Of a stretch of 64,000 bases of DNA, positions 28,752 to 37,638 are shown piece by piece (the first letter of the stretch is position 1; the number at the start of each line of letters is the position of its first letter). This DNA comes from Leptolyngbyaceae cyanobacterium (GTDB taxonomy: Bacteria > Cyanobacteriota > Cyanobacteriia > Cyanobacteriales > Aerosakkonemataceae). A program made the translations under genes and the position numbers. The stretch covers positions 51,494 to 115,493 of the forward strand of contig DATNQN010000025.1 in NCBI GenBank assembly GCA_036703985.1, given 5' to 3'. The notes beneath the pieces were generated by a model. The model did no database searches and was not told the origin of the DNA. It was given only the letters and a program-made list of their open reading frames with translations.

Positions 28752-29387
28752 ATGAATCAGCCAGATTTTTCTAAAGTTTTTCAACCAGAACAAAGATTAA
28801 GGCCCGATCGAGATGATATCATCTTAAGACCTTATAACATTGGGGAATTAGTTTTAACTTCAGGAAAATTAGTAGCTTGCGATCCCTTAGTTAATCCAAA
28901 TAGCGAACCATTTGCAATTAGTTTAACACCTGGGCGTTATCCAGTGATTTTAAGCGTTGCTCATATCTCAAGCAATAATGATTCAAGAGTTGCGTATGCG
29001 ATGCTTCGTTTGAGTGAGAAAAATGCCGTGAGATGGGAAATGGCTCTTTTACCTGATGAGGATTTAAATTTACTTTCTGATGACGAAGTATTTGGCTACG
29101 GCGTTGACTCTGGAACTGGCTGTTTTATGGATGAAGAAGTTGGGCTGATGATTAATGAATCAATTTTTGAAGCTTCATATGAAAAAACTTTGACTACCAA
29201 GCTAGAGGAAGCATTAAGCAAACATGACATATCTACATGGTGCTGGGCTAATTTTTGTGTAGATGAATCTAATCAGGCTAATGTCATCGCATTTTCATCG
29301 GGATGGGGAGATGGAACTTATGCTACATATTTCGGATACGATGAAGAAGGAAACATTGTTAATGTTGTTACTGATTTTGAGGTTTAA
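28752..29387 (+). CDS. DUF4241 domain protein
   Basis: The 211-residue protein matches the DUF4241 pattern: GELVLTSGKLVACDPLV, PGRYPVILSVAHI, AYAMLRLSE, VFGYGVDSGTGCFMD, and a C-terminal SSGWGDGTYATYFGYD. The conserved DSGTGCF and GWGDG segments suggest an enzyme or ligand-binding fold but no activity is established. It is wedged between helicase and nuclease on the opposite strand (42-bp and 8-bp gaps). Members are often found beside toxin or immunity genes, so an immunity-type role is possible but unproven. Confidence 0.85.
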   Translation: MNQPDFSKVFQPEQRLRPDRDDIILRPYNIGELVLTSGKLVACDPLVNPNSEPFAISLTPGRYPVILSVAHISSNNDSRVAYAMLRLSEKNAVRWEMALLPDEDLNLLSDDEVFGYGVDSGTGCFMDEEVGLMINESIFEASYEKTLTTKLEEALSKHDISTWCWANFCVDESNQANVIAFSSGWGDGTYATYFGYDEEGNIVNVVTDFEV

Positions 29388-29395
29388 ACCTATAG

Positions 29396-30454
29396 CTAAT
29401 TTTTATCTTTTGTTTCCTCATTTTTATCTATATTGTCACGATTACGATCGCGATATTGATCCAGCCAGTCATTATCTAGCTGAAATGCGATCGCACGCGC
29501 TTCTCCCTTACAAATTACTGTAGATTGAATCTCCAACATATAATTGGTTTTATAATCAAATGTTTGCATTTGTAAGAGAATATCTTGCTCGGCATATAGA
29601 TTAAATAAATCTTCCGGTAACTCAAAGGAAAACAGCAAATTGCCACTACTTGCTTGGCGCAGGTAATAACCATTGCCATCGGTATAAATTTCTACTTTTT
29701 CCTGACTTTTTAAATCATCAAATCTTACATCAGGATGAGGGACTAGCAGGATGGGAAATTGCCGTGCCATCATGCCGATTAATGCACCGTTTACCCAGCG
29801 ACACTCGCGGCAAAAATTTTCCATCAAAGGAATGTATTTACTTGGCATGAAATCTCGAAATAGAGAAGTTTGAGAATCTCTAATTCCTTCTCTAATTGCT
29901 TTTCGTAATTGGCTTAATGCTTTTTCCGTCACTGGAGTATTGAAATTATTAATAGCTAATCCTTTAATCGCCTTAATAATTGGTTGAAAGAAAGCGGATT
30001 TTTCTAAAGGGATTAAATAGATATCGTGAGCGTAAGCATATTGCTGGGCAGGAGATGTATAAGATGAAACAGAAAATATGGCATATTGATACTGATATCT
30101 AGCTTTGGGCGGTACTTTGTCTTTACCAACCCAATATTCCCTGATATCTTTTAAAATTGCGATCGCATTTCGTACTACTTCAATCCCAGTTTTTTGAGGG
30201 CGAAACTTTCCTTCTATCAGCAGCCGTTGAGGAAGAGAAAATGGTTGAGCAATTGCCAAATCAGCTACTGCATCGATTTGGTGAGCTTCTCCACGACCGA
30301 GCACTTCTAAACCAACCGTACCATCTTGAAGCGTGGGGTCATTTTTTCCGCTGGCAGTAGCACCTTCCACCCTACGATAACCAGAAACCTCTAGCAAGTA
30401 GAGCAGCGCTTCTTCCAACATCATGCCATGTATTTGCGCGATCGTTGCCGTCAC
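29396..30454 (-). CDS. PD-(D/E)XK nuclease-fold protein (restriction endonuclease-like)
   Basis: The N-terminal ~110 residues show a nuclease core: helix with E15 (MMLEEALLYLLEVSGYRRV), D61 (GEAHQIDAVAD), then strand LLIEGKF with E81-x-K83, giving E...D...ExK as in Mrr-like enzymes. The remaining ~240 residues are uncharacterised and may give substrate choice. No P-loop is present, so it would need the helicase encoded downstream on the same strand (28709-26532) for ATP-driven action. Product is 352 residues. Assignment of fold is good; target and biological role are inference. Confidence 0.75.
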   Translation of the reverse strand: MTATIAQIHGMMLEEALLYLLEVSGYRRVEGATASGKNDPTLQDGTVGLEVLGRGEAHQIDAVADLAIAQPFSLPQRLLIEGKFRPQKTGIEVVRNAIAILKDIREYWVGKDKVPPKARYQYQYAIFSVSSYTSPAQQYAYAHDIYLIPLEKSAFFQPIIKAIKGLAINNFNTPVTEKALSQLRKAIREGIRDSQTSLFRDFMPSKYIPLMENFCRECRWVNGALIGMMARQFPILLVPHPDVRFDDLKSQEKVEIYTDGNGYYLRQASSGNLLFSFELPEDLFNLYAEQDILLQMQTFDYKTNYMLEIQSTVICKGEARAIAFQLDNDWLDQYRDRNRDNIDKNEETKDKN

Positions 30455-30525
30455 TGACTTACCCCCATCAGATTTTCAAGCAAATTAGCCATTATACAGG
30501 AGTTAGTTGGCAAAATCCTCTACTA

Positions 30526-30885
30526 CTAGCTTTGCATTTCATAAACTGGATGCAAGCTTTCCAGTTGTTTGAGTTGTTCTGTTTGCTCTTCCAACCTAAT
30601 CAACAAACGCTGGCATACCAATTCGCATAAATCAAAGATTAACGGATCTGATATTTGGTAAAAAACATTTACTCCTTGGGGCTGCCTGGTAATAATGCCT
30701 GCTTGGGCCAAAATTTTCAGGTGCTTGGATACATTTGCCTGCCCCAGTCCAGTGATATCGATAATTTCAGTCACGTTTTTTGGCCCGGACTTGATGGCGC
30801 ACAATACTTGCAAGCGGCTGACCTCAGACAAAACTTTGAAATAATCTGCAACCGGAGCAAGGGTAGTAGGGGACGCTTTCAACAT
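30526..30885 (-). CDS. ArsR family winged-helix repressor
   Basis: A 119-residue DNA-binding protein: KVLSEVSRLQVLCAI, then recognition helix GLGQANVSKHLKILAQAG and wing GIITRQPQGVNVFYQI. It lacks the ELCVCD arsenic site of classical ArsR. Cysteines are at 29, 87 and 91, so a thiol switch like that of sulfide/persulfide-sensing ArsR members (BigR/SqrR type) is possible. It is divergent from a rhodanese-DUF2892 gene, the usual partner in sulfur detoxification, and a perfect palindrome sits in front of it. Confidence 0.9.
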   Translation of the reverse strand: MLKASPTTLAPVADYFKVLSEVSRLQVLCAIKSGPKNVTEIIDITGLGQANVSKHLKILAQAGIITRQPQGVNVFYQISDPLIFDLCELVCQRLLIRLEEQTEQLKQLESLHPVYEMQS

Positions 30886-30925
30886 AAAAATTTACCTTTT
30901 CAGTCATCATAACTTATTATCTTAT

Positions 30926-30941
30926 ATTACCATATGGTAAT
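30926..30941. promoter_or_regulatory. palindromic operator between arsR-type and rhodanese genes
   Basis: ATTACCATATGGTAAT is a perfect 16-bp dyad, followed at once by a further half-site (ATATGGTAA, 30940-30948). It lies 40 bp upstream of the repressor gene and 175 bp before the rhodanese gene. ArsR proteins usually bind such AT-rich dyads over their own promoter. Confidence 0.8.
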
Positions 30942-31116
30942 ATGGTAAACAAAAGAAGCCAAGCTCAATCAGCTAAGGAAGTAGAACTGACACAAAGTAC
31001 CCTATCGATCCTCTTTATCCTCCCACTTGCTTGGGAAAGGTAAAGAAAATCTGCTTTGCCTAATTTACAGCCTAAACCTTTTATTTTGATTATTTCTCAT
31101 TTCGGAAAAAAAACAA

Positions 31117-31656
31117 ATGACCAACACTTACAGCAAAAATCTCCAAGAAATTGATGCAGCTACTCTCAAACAATTGCTGAATCGGGAAAAAGTTACCCTG
31201 ATTGATGTACGAGAACCGGGTGAATATGCCAGCGAACGCATCAAAGGTGCAAAACTGATGCCTCTTTCTCAGTTTAATCCAGCCGAAATCAAAGTGAGCG
31301 ATGATAAAACCCTTGTCCTTTATTGTCAGAGTAGCAACCGTTCCAGAAAAGCCGCACAACAAATGTTAGATTTTGGATTTTCGCCCGTGATTCATCTGCA
31401 AGGCGGACTGAATGCTTGGAAACAAGCAGGTTATCAAACTGAAATTAATAAAAATGCTCCTATTAGCATGATGCGACAAGTACAGATCGTAGCTGGCTTA
31501 TTGGTATTTTCAGGAACAGTTTTAGGCGCTTTTGTTTCACCTTGGTTTTTAATCTTAAGTGGTTTTGTCGGTGCTGGTTTGATGTTTGCTGGGATAACAG
31601 GTACTTGTGCTTTAGGAATGTTGTTGGCGAAGCTTCCGTATAATCAGAGGGTTTAG
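31117..31656 (+). CDS. rhodanese-like protein with C-terminal DUF2892 membrane hairpin (YgaP-like)
   Basis: Residues ~10-110 are a rhodanese domain with active-site C70 in LYCQSSNRSRKAA, which carries persulfide during sulfur transfer. Two membrane helices (about 120-175; MRQVQIVAGLLVFSGTVLG and SGFVGAGLMFAGITGTC) anchor it, as in E. coli YgaP. It is divergent from an ArsR-type repressor with a shared operator, which points to induction by sulfide/persulfide or metal stress. Length fits the family. Confidence 0.92.
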   Translation: MTNTYSKNLQEIDAATLKQLLNREKVTLIDVREPGEYASERIKGAKLMPLSQFNPAEIKVSDDKTLVLYCQSSNRSRKAAQQMLDFGFSPVIHLQGGLNAWKQAGYQTEINKNAPISMMRQVQIVAGLLVFSGTVLGAFVSPWFLILSGFVGAGLMFAGITGTCALGMLLAKLPYNQRV

Positions 31657-31687
31657 AAACTAAAATTTAGTATTTAGCAACTCAATC

Positions 31688-31723
31688 CAGAAACCCGGTT
31701 TTTTTGAAAAAACCGGGTTTCTG
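31688..31723. repeat. 36-bp palindromic repeat (AGAAACCCGGTTTCT family), copy 3
   Basis: CAGAAACCCGGTTTTTTTGAAAAAACCGGGTTTCTG: near-perfect palindrome, 32 bp after the rhodanese gene. The centre differs from copies 1, 2, 4 and 5 by T/A runs, with compensating changes in both arms, which shows that pairing is maintained. Confidence 0.88.
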
Positions 31724-31815
31724 TTTGCGGAACAACATCTCGATAAGTTAAGTTGGTTAAGGCGATGGCAACATTTTATGCGATCGCGCAATTACTCAAC
31801 GTTAAGGAAAAACTC

Positions 31816-33792
31816 ATGAAAAACCATCGGAAAATTCAATTATCTAAATCTTATTTTTTACCTTTTATCTTTTACTTCTTATCCGGTTTAACGATATCTT
31901 TAGTTAGCTATCCAGCCCAAGGAATCTTAATCGAACCGCGTTTAATCGTTCAAAACGAAGCTCAAAAAGCACAAGCAGATAGTTTCCTGCAATTAGGAGA
32001 ACAACAATTAAATCGTCGCGAATTTAAAGAAGCTGCCGAATCTTTCCAACAAGCTTTAAAGATTTCCCGAGAACTACAGGAAAATGATTGGGTTAATAGA
32101 GCAGAAATCGGATTAGCTAAAGCATCTTTGTTAATGGGGGATTACCCGCAAGCAATTCGATTATTTAGTCAAATATTGCCGAGAGAACGTGCTAACGGTA
32201 ACCGTGCGGAAACGATTTTGAGCAATCTTGGGTTAGCTTTGTTTCTATCGGGGCAAACCCAAGCAGCAGAACCATTTTTAAAGGAGGCAATTGTCGGTTG
32301 GGAATCAATTCGCGCTCTCGATAATGATGATATCAATAAAATTACTTTATTTGAGCAGCAAGCTCACACTTATCGATTATTGCAAAAAGTTTTGGTTGCT
32401 CAACGCAAAACCGATGCGGCTTTAGAATTAGCAGAAGCCAGTCGAGCTAGGGCGTTAGTCGAGCAGTTGGTTCAGTCAAAAGGTAATCTCAAATCTCCCA
32501 ATATCGAACAAATTAAACAAATTGCCAAAGCTCATAACACTACTTTAGTTGAATACTCAATAGTGGGCAATGAAATCCGAGTTTTAGGTAACGAACCAGA
32601 AGAGCAAACAGATTTGTTGATTTGGGTAATTAAACCGACTGGAGAAGTAGTATTTCGACAAGTTAGTTTACAACAGAGACAAGGAAATTATTTATCGCGA
32701 TTAATTATCAAAACTCGCGAAGAAGCAATTGGGGTGAGAGGGCGAGGAATTTCGGTGACCCCTAGACTTTCCGGTACGGAACAACCGACTAAACTAGATC
32801 AATTGCAGCAACTTCATCAACTATTAATTCAACCTATTGCCGAATTTTTACCAACCGATCCTAATGCGCGGGTAACCTTTATTCCACAGGGCTTTTTATT
32901 TTTAGTTCCCTTCGCTGCTTTGCAAGATGCTAATGGCAAATATCTGATTGAAAAACATACAATTACGATCGCACCATCAATTCAAGTATTGGATTTAACC
33001 CGCCAAGCTAAACAAGCAATCTCACCAACTGGAAAGTCGGTAATCGTGGGAAATCCAATCATGCCCAACATTCCGGGCGAGCCGCCCCAACAATTAGCTT
33101 CTTTACCGGGATCGGAGCGAGAAGCGATCGCGATCGCATCCATTTTAAACACTAAACCCATCATCGGTACAGATGCTACTAAATCAGCCGTTTTACAACA
33201 ACTAGAGAATGCTCGAATCATCCATTTAGCAACGCACGGGCTACTAGATATCGATGCTAATTTAAATGAATTTGGCGAACCAACCATACCCGTGCGAACT
33301 GCTAGAGAAAGCAACGTATTTATCACCCCAGGCGCAGTTACTGTGGGTCCGAACGTCATGATTGGCGGTGTCCGCGCCGAACTATCTTTAGCTAGAGAAA
33401 AGGTAGTGCGAGTAACCATGCCAGGAGCAATCGCCCTCGCTCCCTCTGGCAATGATAACGGCTTTTTAACCGCTCGAGAAATCGCTGAAATGAAACTAAA
33501 TGCAGAATTAGTCGTGTTGAGCGCTTGCGATACTGGTAGAGGAAGAGTTACTGGCGATGGAATTATCGGGCTTTCTCGTGCTTTTATCGCAGCTGGCGTA
33601 CCCAGCGTCATCGTATCTTTGTGGGCGGTTCCCGATGCTCCCACCGCTAATTTAATGACCGTTTTTTATCAAAATTTGCAACAAAAACAAGATAAAGCAC
33701 AAGCATTGCGACAGGCAATGTTAGCAACCATGAAAAAACATCCAAATCCCAGAGATTGGGCAGCATTTACTTTGGTTGGCGAGCCTTTTTAA
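31816..33792 (+). CDS. CHAT-domain protein with TPR repeats and signal peptide
   Basis: The 658-residue protein starts at MKNHRKIQLS (31816), which follows AAGGAAA; an in-frame ATG at 31753 is rejected. An N-terminal hydrophobic segment looks like a signal peptide. TPR-like repeats cover about 45-200. The C-terminal CHAT domain is a caspase-like protease with the dyad H474 (HLATHG) and C571 (LSACDTG). Cyanobacterial TPR-CHAT proteins are numerous and mostly uncharacterised; some relatives act as effectors in defence. No partner gene is obvious here. Confidence 0.93.
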   Translation: MKNHRKIQLSKSYFLPFIFYFLSGLTISLVSYPAQGILIEPRLIVQNEAQKAQADSFLQLGEQQLNRREFKEAAESFQQALKISRELQENDWVNRAEIGLAKASLLMGDYPQAIRLFSQILPRERANGNRAETILSNLGLALFLSGQTQAAEPFLKEAIVGWESIRALDNDDINKITLFEQQAHTYRLLQKVLVAQRKTDAALELAEASRARALVEQLVQSKGNLKSPNIEQIKQIAKAHNTTLVEYSIVGNEIRVLGNEPEEQTDLLIWVIKPTGEVVFRQVSLQQRQGNYLSRLIIKTREEAIGVRGRGISVTPRLSGTEQPTKLDQLQQLHQLLIQPIAEFLPTDPNARVTFIPQGFLFLVPFAALQDANGKYLIEKHTITIAPSIQVLDLTRQAKQAISPTGKSVIVGNPIMPNIPGEPPQQLASLPGSEREAIAIASILNTKPIIGTDATKSAVLQQLENARIIHLATHGLLDIDANLNEFGEPTIPVRTARESNVFITPGAVTVGPNVMIGGVRAELSLAREKVVRVTMPGAIALAPSGNDNGFLTAREIAEMKLNAELVVLSACDTGRGRVTGDGIIGLSRAFIAAGVPSVIVSLWAVPDAPTANLMTVFYQNLQQKQDKAQALRQAMLATMKKHPNPRDWAAFTLVGEPF

Positions 33793-33876
33793 GGGCTAGG
33801 GGGCAGGGGGAAAGGATGAAGGATGAAGTATGAAGGTTAAATAATTCTCCCCATCTCCCCATCCCCCCATCAAAGC

Positions 33877-34527
33877 TTAGACGTACTGCACAACTTCCTC
33901 ACTTGGATAACGCACTTTCGGCATAGCAGCATACTTATCATCTGCTGCGCGATAGCCTGCGGGACAGACTACTACAGCCGAGTATCCTTGTTCCGTTAGC
34001 CCCAGTAGTTCATCGTACTTGGCGGGATTAAATCCTTCCATCGGACATGTATCGATTCCCAGCATGGCAGCAGCTGTCATGAACTGTCCCAAAGCAATAT
34101 AGACTTGTCGGGCAGCCCACTCCTTAAGATTAACTGGCGGATTATTTAGGAAGTTTTTAATCACGTTGGCTAATCCCTGCAAAGCATCCACGGGAACCTG
34201 ACGCACGTCGGACATATATTTTATGTAGTAATCTACATCCGCTTCGCTCAAATCTTTTTTAATCGCCAACACTACCAGATGAGAAGCATCTACTACCTGT
34301 GTTTGTCCCCAGGAATGCTCGACTAATTGCTGACGGATTTCTGGATTGTTTACCACGAAAAACTTCCACGGTTGCAATCCAAACGATGAAGGAGCCAGTA
34401 CTAGGCTGTTTTCCAAGTTATGCCAAACTTCGGCAGGAATCTTTTTCGCGGGGTCGAACTTTTTAGTGGCATATCGCCAATTTAACTGTTGGAGTACCTG
34501 TTCGGGTGAAACGATAGTGCTGGTCAT
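33877..34527 (-). CDS. NAD(P)H-dependent nitroreductase family oxidoreductase
   Basis: The 216-residue flavoprotein has FMN-binding features RYATKKFDP, APSSFGLQPWKFFVV and PAGYRAADDKYA of the NfsB/YdgI-type nitroreductases. It would reduce nitro compounds or quinones using NAD(P)H in the cytoplasm as a dimer. A helix with VYIALGQFMTAAAMLGIDTCPMEGF matches the family. It is a single gene; its physiological substrate is unknown. Confidence 0.93.
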   Translation of the reverse strand: MTSTIVSPEQVLQQLNWRYATKKFDPAKKIPAEVWHNLENSLVLAPSSFGLQPWKFFVVNNPEIRQQLVEHSWGQTQVVDASHLVVLAIKKDLSEADVDYYIKYMSDVRQVPVDALQGLANVIKNFLNNPPVNLKEWAARQVYIALGQFMTAAAMLGIDTCPMEGFNPAKYDELLGLTEQGYSAVVVCPAGYRAADDKYAAMPKVRYPSEEVVQYV

Positions 34528-34670
34528 ATGTATCGTTTTGTAAAGTTATTATTGATTATAGAAGTCGAAAGCCAAAATTCAGAATTTTAAATTCTGTAGA
34601 TTGGGTTAAAAAAAGTAAAACCCAACTCTAGCTTAAAGAGGGGGTTTCTAAAGAAAATATTAAATAATTA

Positions 34671-34697
34671 GGGTGTGTTAGCGCCAGCCTAACACGC
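34671..34697. repeat. dispersed repeat with GTTAGCGxCAGCCTAAC core, copy 1
   Basis: GTGTTAG...CTAACAC arms surround CGCCAGC. A close relative with GGTGCGTTAG/CTAACGCACC arms lies at 43259-43285. The central CAGC is conserved while arm bases change together. Confidence 0.75.
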
Positions 34698-34725
34698 GGC
34701 AGCAGTCTTACTTTTTAGTAAGGCT

Positions 34726-34758
34726 AGAAACCCGGTTTCTTCAAGAAACCGGGTTTCT
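34726..34758. repeat. 33-bp palindromic repeat (AGAAACCCGGTTTCT family), copy 4
   Basis: The consensus copy: AGAAACCCGGTTTCT-TCA-AGAAACCGGGTTTCT, in the gap between the nitroreductase and the carotenoid-type oxidoreductase genes. Confidence 0.92.
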
Positions 34759-34801
34759 GTTCTCTTACTTATCCGAATATAGCGATCCTATTTAAGTAAT
34801 C

Positions 34802-34848
34802 AACCCCTCCCAACCCTCCCCTTACCAAGGGGAGGGTTGGGAGGGGTT
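34802..34848. repeat. 47-bp perfect inverted repeat, pyrimidine/purine-rich
   Basis: Two perfectly complementary 22-bp arms (AACCCCTCCCAACCCTCCCC and its complement) with a 3-bp ACC centre. It can form a very stable hairpin. Together with the two preceding repeats it fills most of 34528-34952, where no other feature is visible. Confidence 0.88.
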
Positions 34849-34952
34849 TAGTTGTTCGCAATTCATTTAGGATCGCTACATCATTGAAACCGTATCGAGT
34901 CAACAATCATCATAAAATGTTTGATATGCGCTGATGATTTCTCTTTTTACCC

Positions 34953-36461
34953 ATGCCAAATTTCGACATTATTGTTATCGGTAGCGGGATCGGCGGTTTA
35001 ACCGCAGCAGCTTTACTCGCACGTTACGGCAAAAAAGTATTAGTTTGCGAAAGTCACGCTATCCCTGGTGGTGCGGCGCATAGTTTCTCTCGTCAAGGCT
35101 TTCATTTTGATTCTGGCCCATCATTTTATTGCGGTTTAAATCATCCCAAAAGTCTCAATCCTTTGCGGCAAGTGCTGCAAGTTTTAGGTGAAAAAATCGA
35201 AACGATCGCCTACGATCCTTTGGGGCATTATCATTTTCCGGAAGGTACTTTTCCCGTTTATAGTAATTCGGAAAAATATCGAGAAGCCGTAGCAAAAATT
35301 ACGCCTCAAGGTGCGATCGAACTAGCACGTTTTGAAAGTCGTCTATTATCGCTTTACGATGCCCTCCGAGATATCCATACTCTTGCTTTAAGAGCAGATT
35401 TCCAAATCGTTCCCGTCTTATTAACTCGTTATTTGCCATCTTTATTAAAGTTATTACCTCAGCTAGGAATAGTACAGAATTCTGTCGGTAATATATTGGA
35501 TCGAGAAGTAAAAGACCCTTGGGTGAAAAGATTAATCGATTTAGAATGTTTTTTACTTTCTGGTTTAAAAGCAAGCGGTACAATTGCGCCAGAAGTTGCT
35601 TTTATGTTGGGAGAACGTACTAATATTGGGGTTGATTATCCGGTTGGTGGCAGTGGGGCAATTGTCGAGGCTTTGGTGAGGGGTTTGCAGCGTTATGGCG
35701 GGGAATTAAAGTTAAATGCTCATGTCGAACAAATCTTATTAGAATCGGGTAAAGTCATCGGTGTACATTTAAAAAATGGGGAAATTATTAAAGCACCGAT
35801 CGCGATTTCTAATGCGACGATCTGGGATACTTATACTAAATTATTGAAACTAGAAGATTTACCCTCTACTTATCGGCAGCAATCTTTACAAACTCCGGCG
35901 GTTGAAAGTTTCATGCACTTGCATTTGGGTATTCGTGCTGATGGTTTGGAAAATCTCACCGGACATCACGTAGTCGTTCATGATGCTAATCGAGATATTG
36001 CGGAACCTGGTAATACTTGCATGATTTCCATTCCTTCGGTGTGGGATAAAAATCTCGCGCCACCCGGACATCATGTGGTTCACGCTTATACTTTAGAGCC
36101 TTACGAAAGTTGGCAAAGAGATGATAAATATCAAGAGAAGAAAATAATGCGATCGCGATCTCTATTTCGCGCCTTAGAAAAAATCATTCCCGACATTCGC
36201 GATCGCATTATCTTAGAACTAATCGGCACACCTCTAACCCACGCCTACTACTTGCGCCGCTATCAAGGAACTTATGGCCCATCCATTCCCGCAGGTCAAG
36301 GCACGTTTCCCGGCCCACGAACCCCCATTTCCGGGCTATATCGCGTAGGAGATAGCACTATGCCCGGAATTGGCGTTCCTGCGGTTGCTGCCTCCGGGAT
36401 TCTCTGCGCTAATACTTTAGTATCGCCTCAACAGACCGCTCAGTTGTTAGACTTGTTGTAA
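34953..36461 (+). CDS. FAD-dependent oxidoreductase, phytoene desaturase/carotenoid isomerase-like
   Basis: A 502-residue flavoprotein with N-terminal dinucleotide fold IIVIGSGIGGLTAAALLARYG and the CrtI-type continuation ESHAIPGGAAHSF. The C-terminal motif (SGLYRVGDSTMPGIGVPAVAASG) is that of the CrtI/CrtISO superfamily. It is not close enough to CrtH or CrtP to assign a carotenoid substrate. It would bind membrane-embedded polyene substrates. A DUF3616 gene follows after 32 bp on the same strand and may be co-transcribed. Confidence 0.88.
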   Translation: MPNFDIIVIGSGIGGLTAAALLARYGKKVLVCESHAIPGGAAHSFSRQGFHFDSGPSFYCGLNHPKSLNPLRQVLQVLGEKIETIAYDPLGHYHFPEGTFPVYSNSEKYREAVAKITPQGAIELARFESRLLSLYDALRDIHTLALRADFQIVPVLLTRYLPSLLKLLPQLGIVQNSVGNILDREVKDPWVKRLIDLECFLLSGLKASGTIAPEVAFMLGERTNIGVDYPVGGSGAIVEALVRGLQRYGGELKLNAHVEQILLESGKVIGVHLKNGEIIKAPIAISNATIWDTYTKLLKLEDLPSTYRQQSLQTPAVESFMHLHLGIRADGLENLTGHHVVVHDANRDIAEPGNTCMISIPSVWDKNLAPPGHHVVHAYTLEPYESWQRDDKYQEKKIMRSRSLFRALEKIIPDIRDRIILELIGTPLTHAYYLRRYQGTYGPSIPAGQGTFPGPRTPISGLYRVGDSTMPGIGVPAVAASGILCANTLVSPQQTAQLLDLL

Positions 36462-36493
36462 AGTACGCGATTGAACTAAAATATCGTTTTAAT

Positions 36494-37567
36494 ATGACAG
36501 AAAAAACCACCCCAATTCAACAAATTTTACTCAGATTTCAACATAATTCAACTGAATATCGCGAAGATTTATCATCCATTGTCCTCACCCCAAATAATAA
36601 TTTGTGGTTGGCATCAGATGAAACAGCTTCGATTGAACGACTATCCGGTGATGAACCAGGTAAATTTGACACCCATCAAACATTTAAACTGGCAGATTTT
36701 ATTAAACTACCCGGCGATCCAGATGAAGAAATAGACATTGAAGGATTAGATTATGAAGATCGTTACCTTTGGTTAATCGGTTCTCATAGCGTGAGAAGAG
36801 ATAAGCCGAAAGATAAACTTACTTATGCTGAAAATTTGAGTAATTTGGCTACTCTTAAACAGAGTGATAATCGCTATTTATTGGCACGAATTCCTTTAGT
36901 AGGAGACCAATTATTTAGCGAGTGTCCACATCCAGAAAATCCCGATGTAAAACTTACAGCAGCAACTTTAAAAACAACTAAAAAAGGCAATTTACTCACC
37001 GAAGCTTTGACAGACGATCCTCATATCGGCCCGTTTTTATCGATGAATTTGCCTGCCAAAGAAAATGGCTTTGATATTGAGGGATTAGCCGTTTATAAGG
37101 ATAAGATTTTTCTGGGATTGCGGGGGCCAGTATTGCGCGGTTGGGCGATCCTGATCGAACTTTCAGTAAAAGAAAAAAATGCTACTACTTTAAGGTTGAG
37201 AAAACAAGGAGACGGAGACAAGCGCTATAAAAAGTATTTTGTTGACCTTAATGGGTTGGGAATTCGGGAACTTTGTGTTGATGGAAAAGATTTATTAATT
37301 TTGGCAGGGCCAACAATGGATTTAGATGGCCCTGTTAAGCTTTACCGATTAGAAAATGGGGTAGATTTGCCAGAAAGCACCTTATTAAAACCCAAACCAA
37401 TTCTCGATATTCCTTTTGGTAAAGGTGAAGATCATGCTGAGGGAATCACCTTTTTCTCGCGAGAAGAAAACCATAAGTCTTTACTAGTGGTTTATGATTC
37501 TCCAGCGAAGGAAAGGCTTCAGGGAGAAGATGCTATTTTAGCTGATGTATTCTCTCTTCAGAATTAA
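36494..37567 (+). CDS. DUF3616 domain protein
   Basis: The 357-residue protein fits DUF3616: RFQHNSTEYREDLSSIVLTP, LWLASDETASIERL, DIEGLDYEDRYLWLIGSHSVRR, a mid-protein NGFDIEGLAVY and a C-terminal GKGEDHAEGITFF. Repeated D-x-E-G-L motifs suggest a beta-propeller with metal sites, similar to strictosidine-synthase or esterase-like propellers. Activity is unknown and it has no signal peptide. Confidence 0.85.
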   Translation: MTEKTTPIQQILLRFQHNSTEYREDLSSIVLTPNNNLWLASDETASIERLSGDEPGKFDTHQTFKLADFIKLPGDPDEEIDIEGLDYEDRYLWLIGSHSVRRDKPKDKLTYAENLSNLATLKQSDNRYLLARIPLVGDQLFSECPHPENPDVKLTAATLKTTKKGNLLTEALTDDPHIGPFLSMNLPAKENGFDIEGLAVYKDKIFLGLRGPVLRGWAILIELSVKEKNATTLRLRKQGDGDKRYKKYFVDLNGLGIRELCVDGKDLLILAGPTMDLDGPVKLYRLENGVDLPESTLLKPKPILDIPFGKGEDHAEGITFFSREENHKSLLVVYDSPAKERLQGEDAILADVFSLQN

Positions 37568-37574
37568 CAATTTG

Positions 37575-37628
37575 AGGACTGAAGTCATTACTACGAACCG
37601 ATCGTTTTGTAGTAATGACTTCAGTCCT
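37575..37628. terminator. 20-bp-arm inverted repeat between convergent genes
   Basis: AGGACTGAAGTCATTACTAC (37575-37594) pairs perfectly with 37609-37628 around a 14-nt loop. It lies between the DUF3616 gene and the convergent NIL-domain gene, so it may terminate both. It resembles a dispersed repeat of cyanobacterial genomes more than a classic terminator, because no T-run follows. Confidence 0.75.
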
Positions 37629-37638
37629 GATGCCTCTT

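Noticed and set aside
32982..33644. Long minus-strand open frame (220 codons) across the CHAT gene
   Set aside because: It is antisense to the strongly supported CHAT domain with its His/Cys dyad; codon pattern is that of a shadow.
34802..34848. 47-bp perfect hairpin as a functional RNA
   Set aside because: It is a low-complexity C/G-rich dispersed repeat; no promoter, T-run or neighbouring gene requires it.
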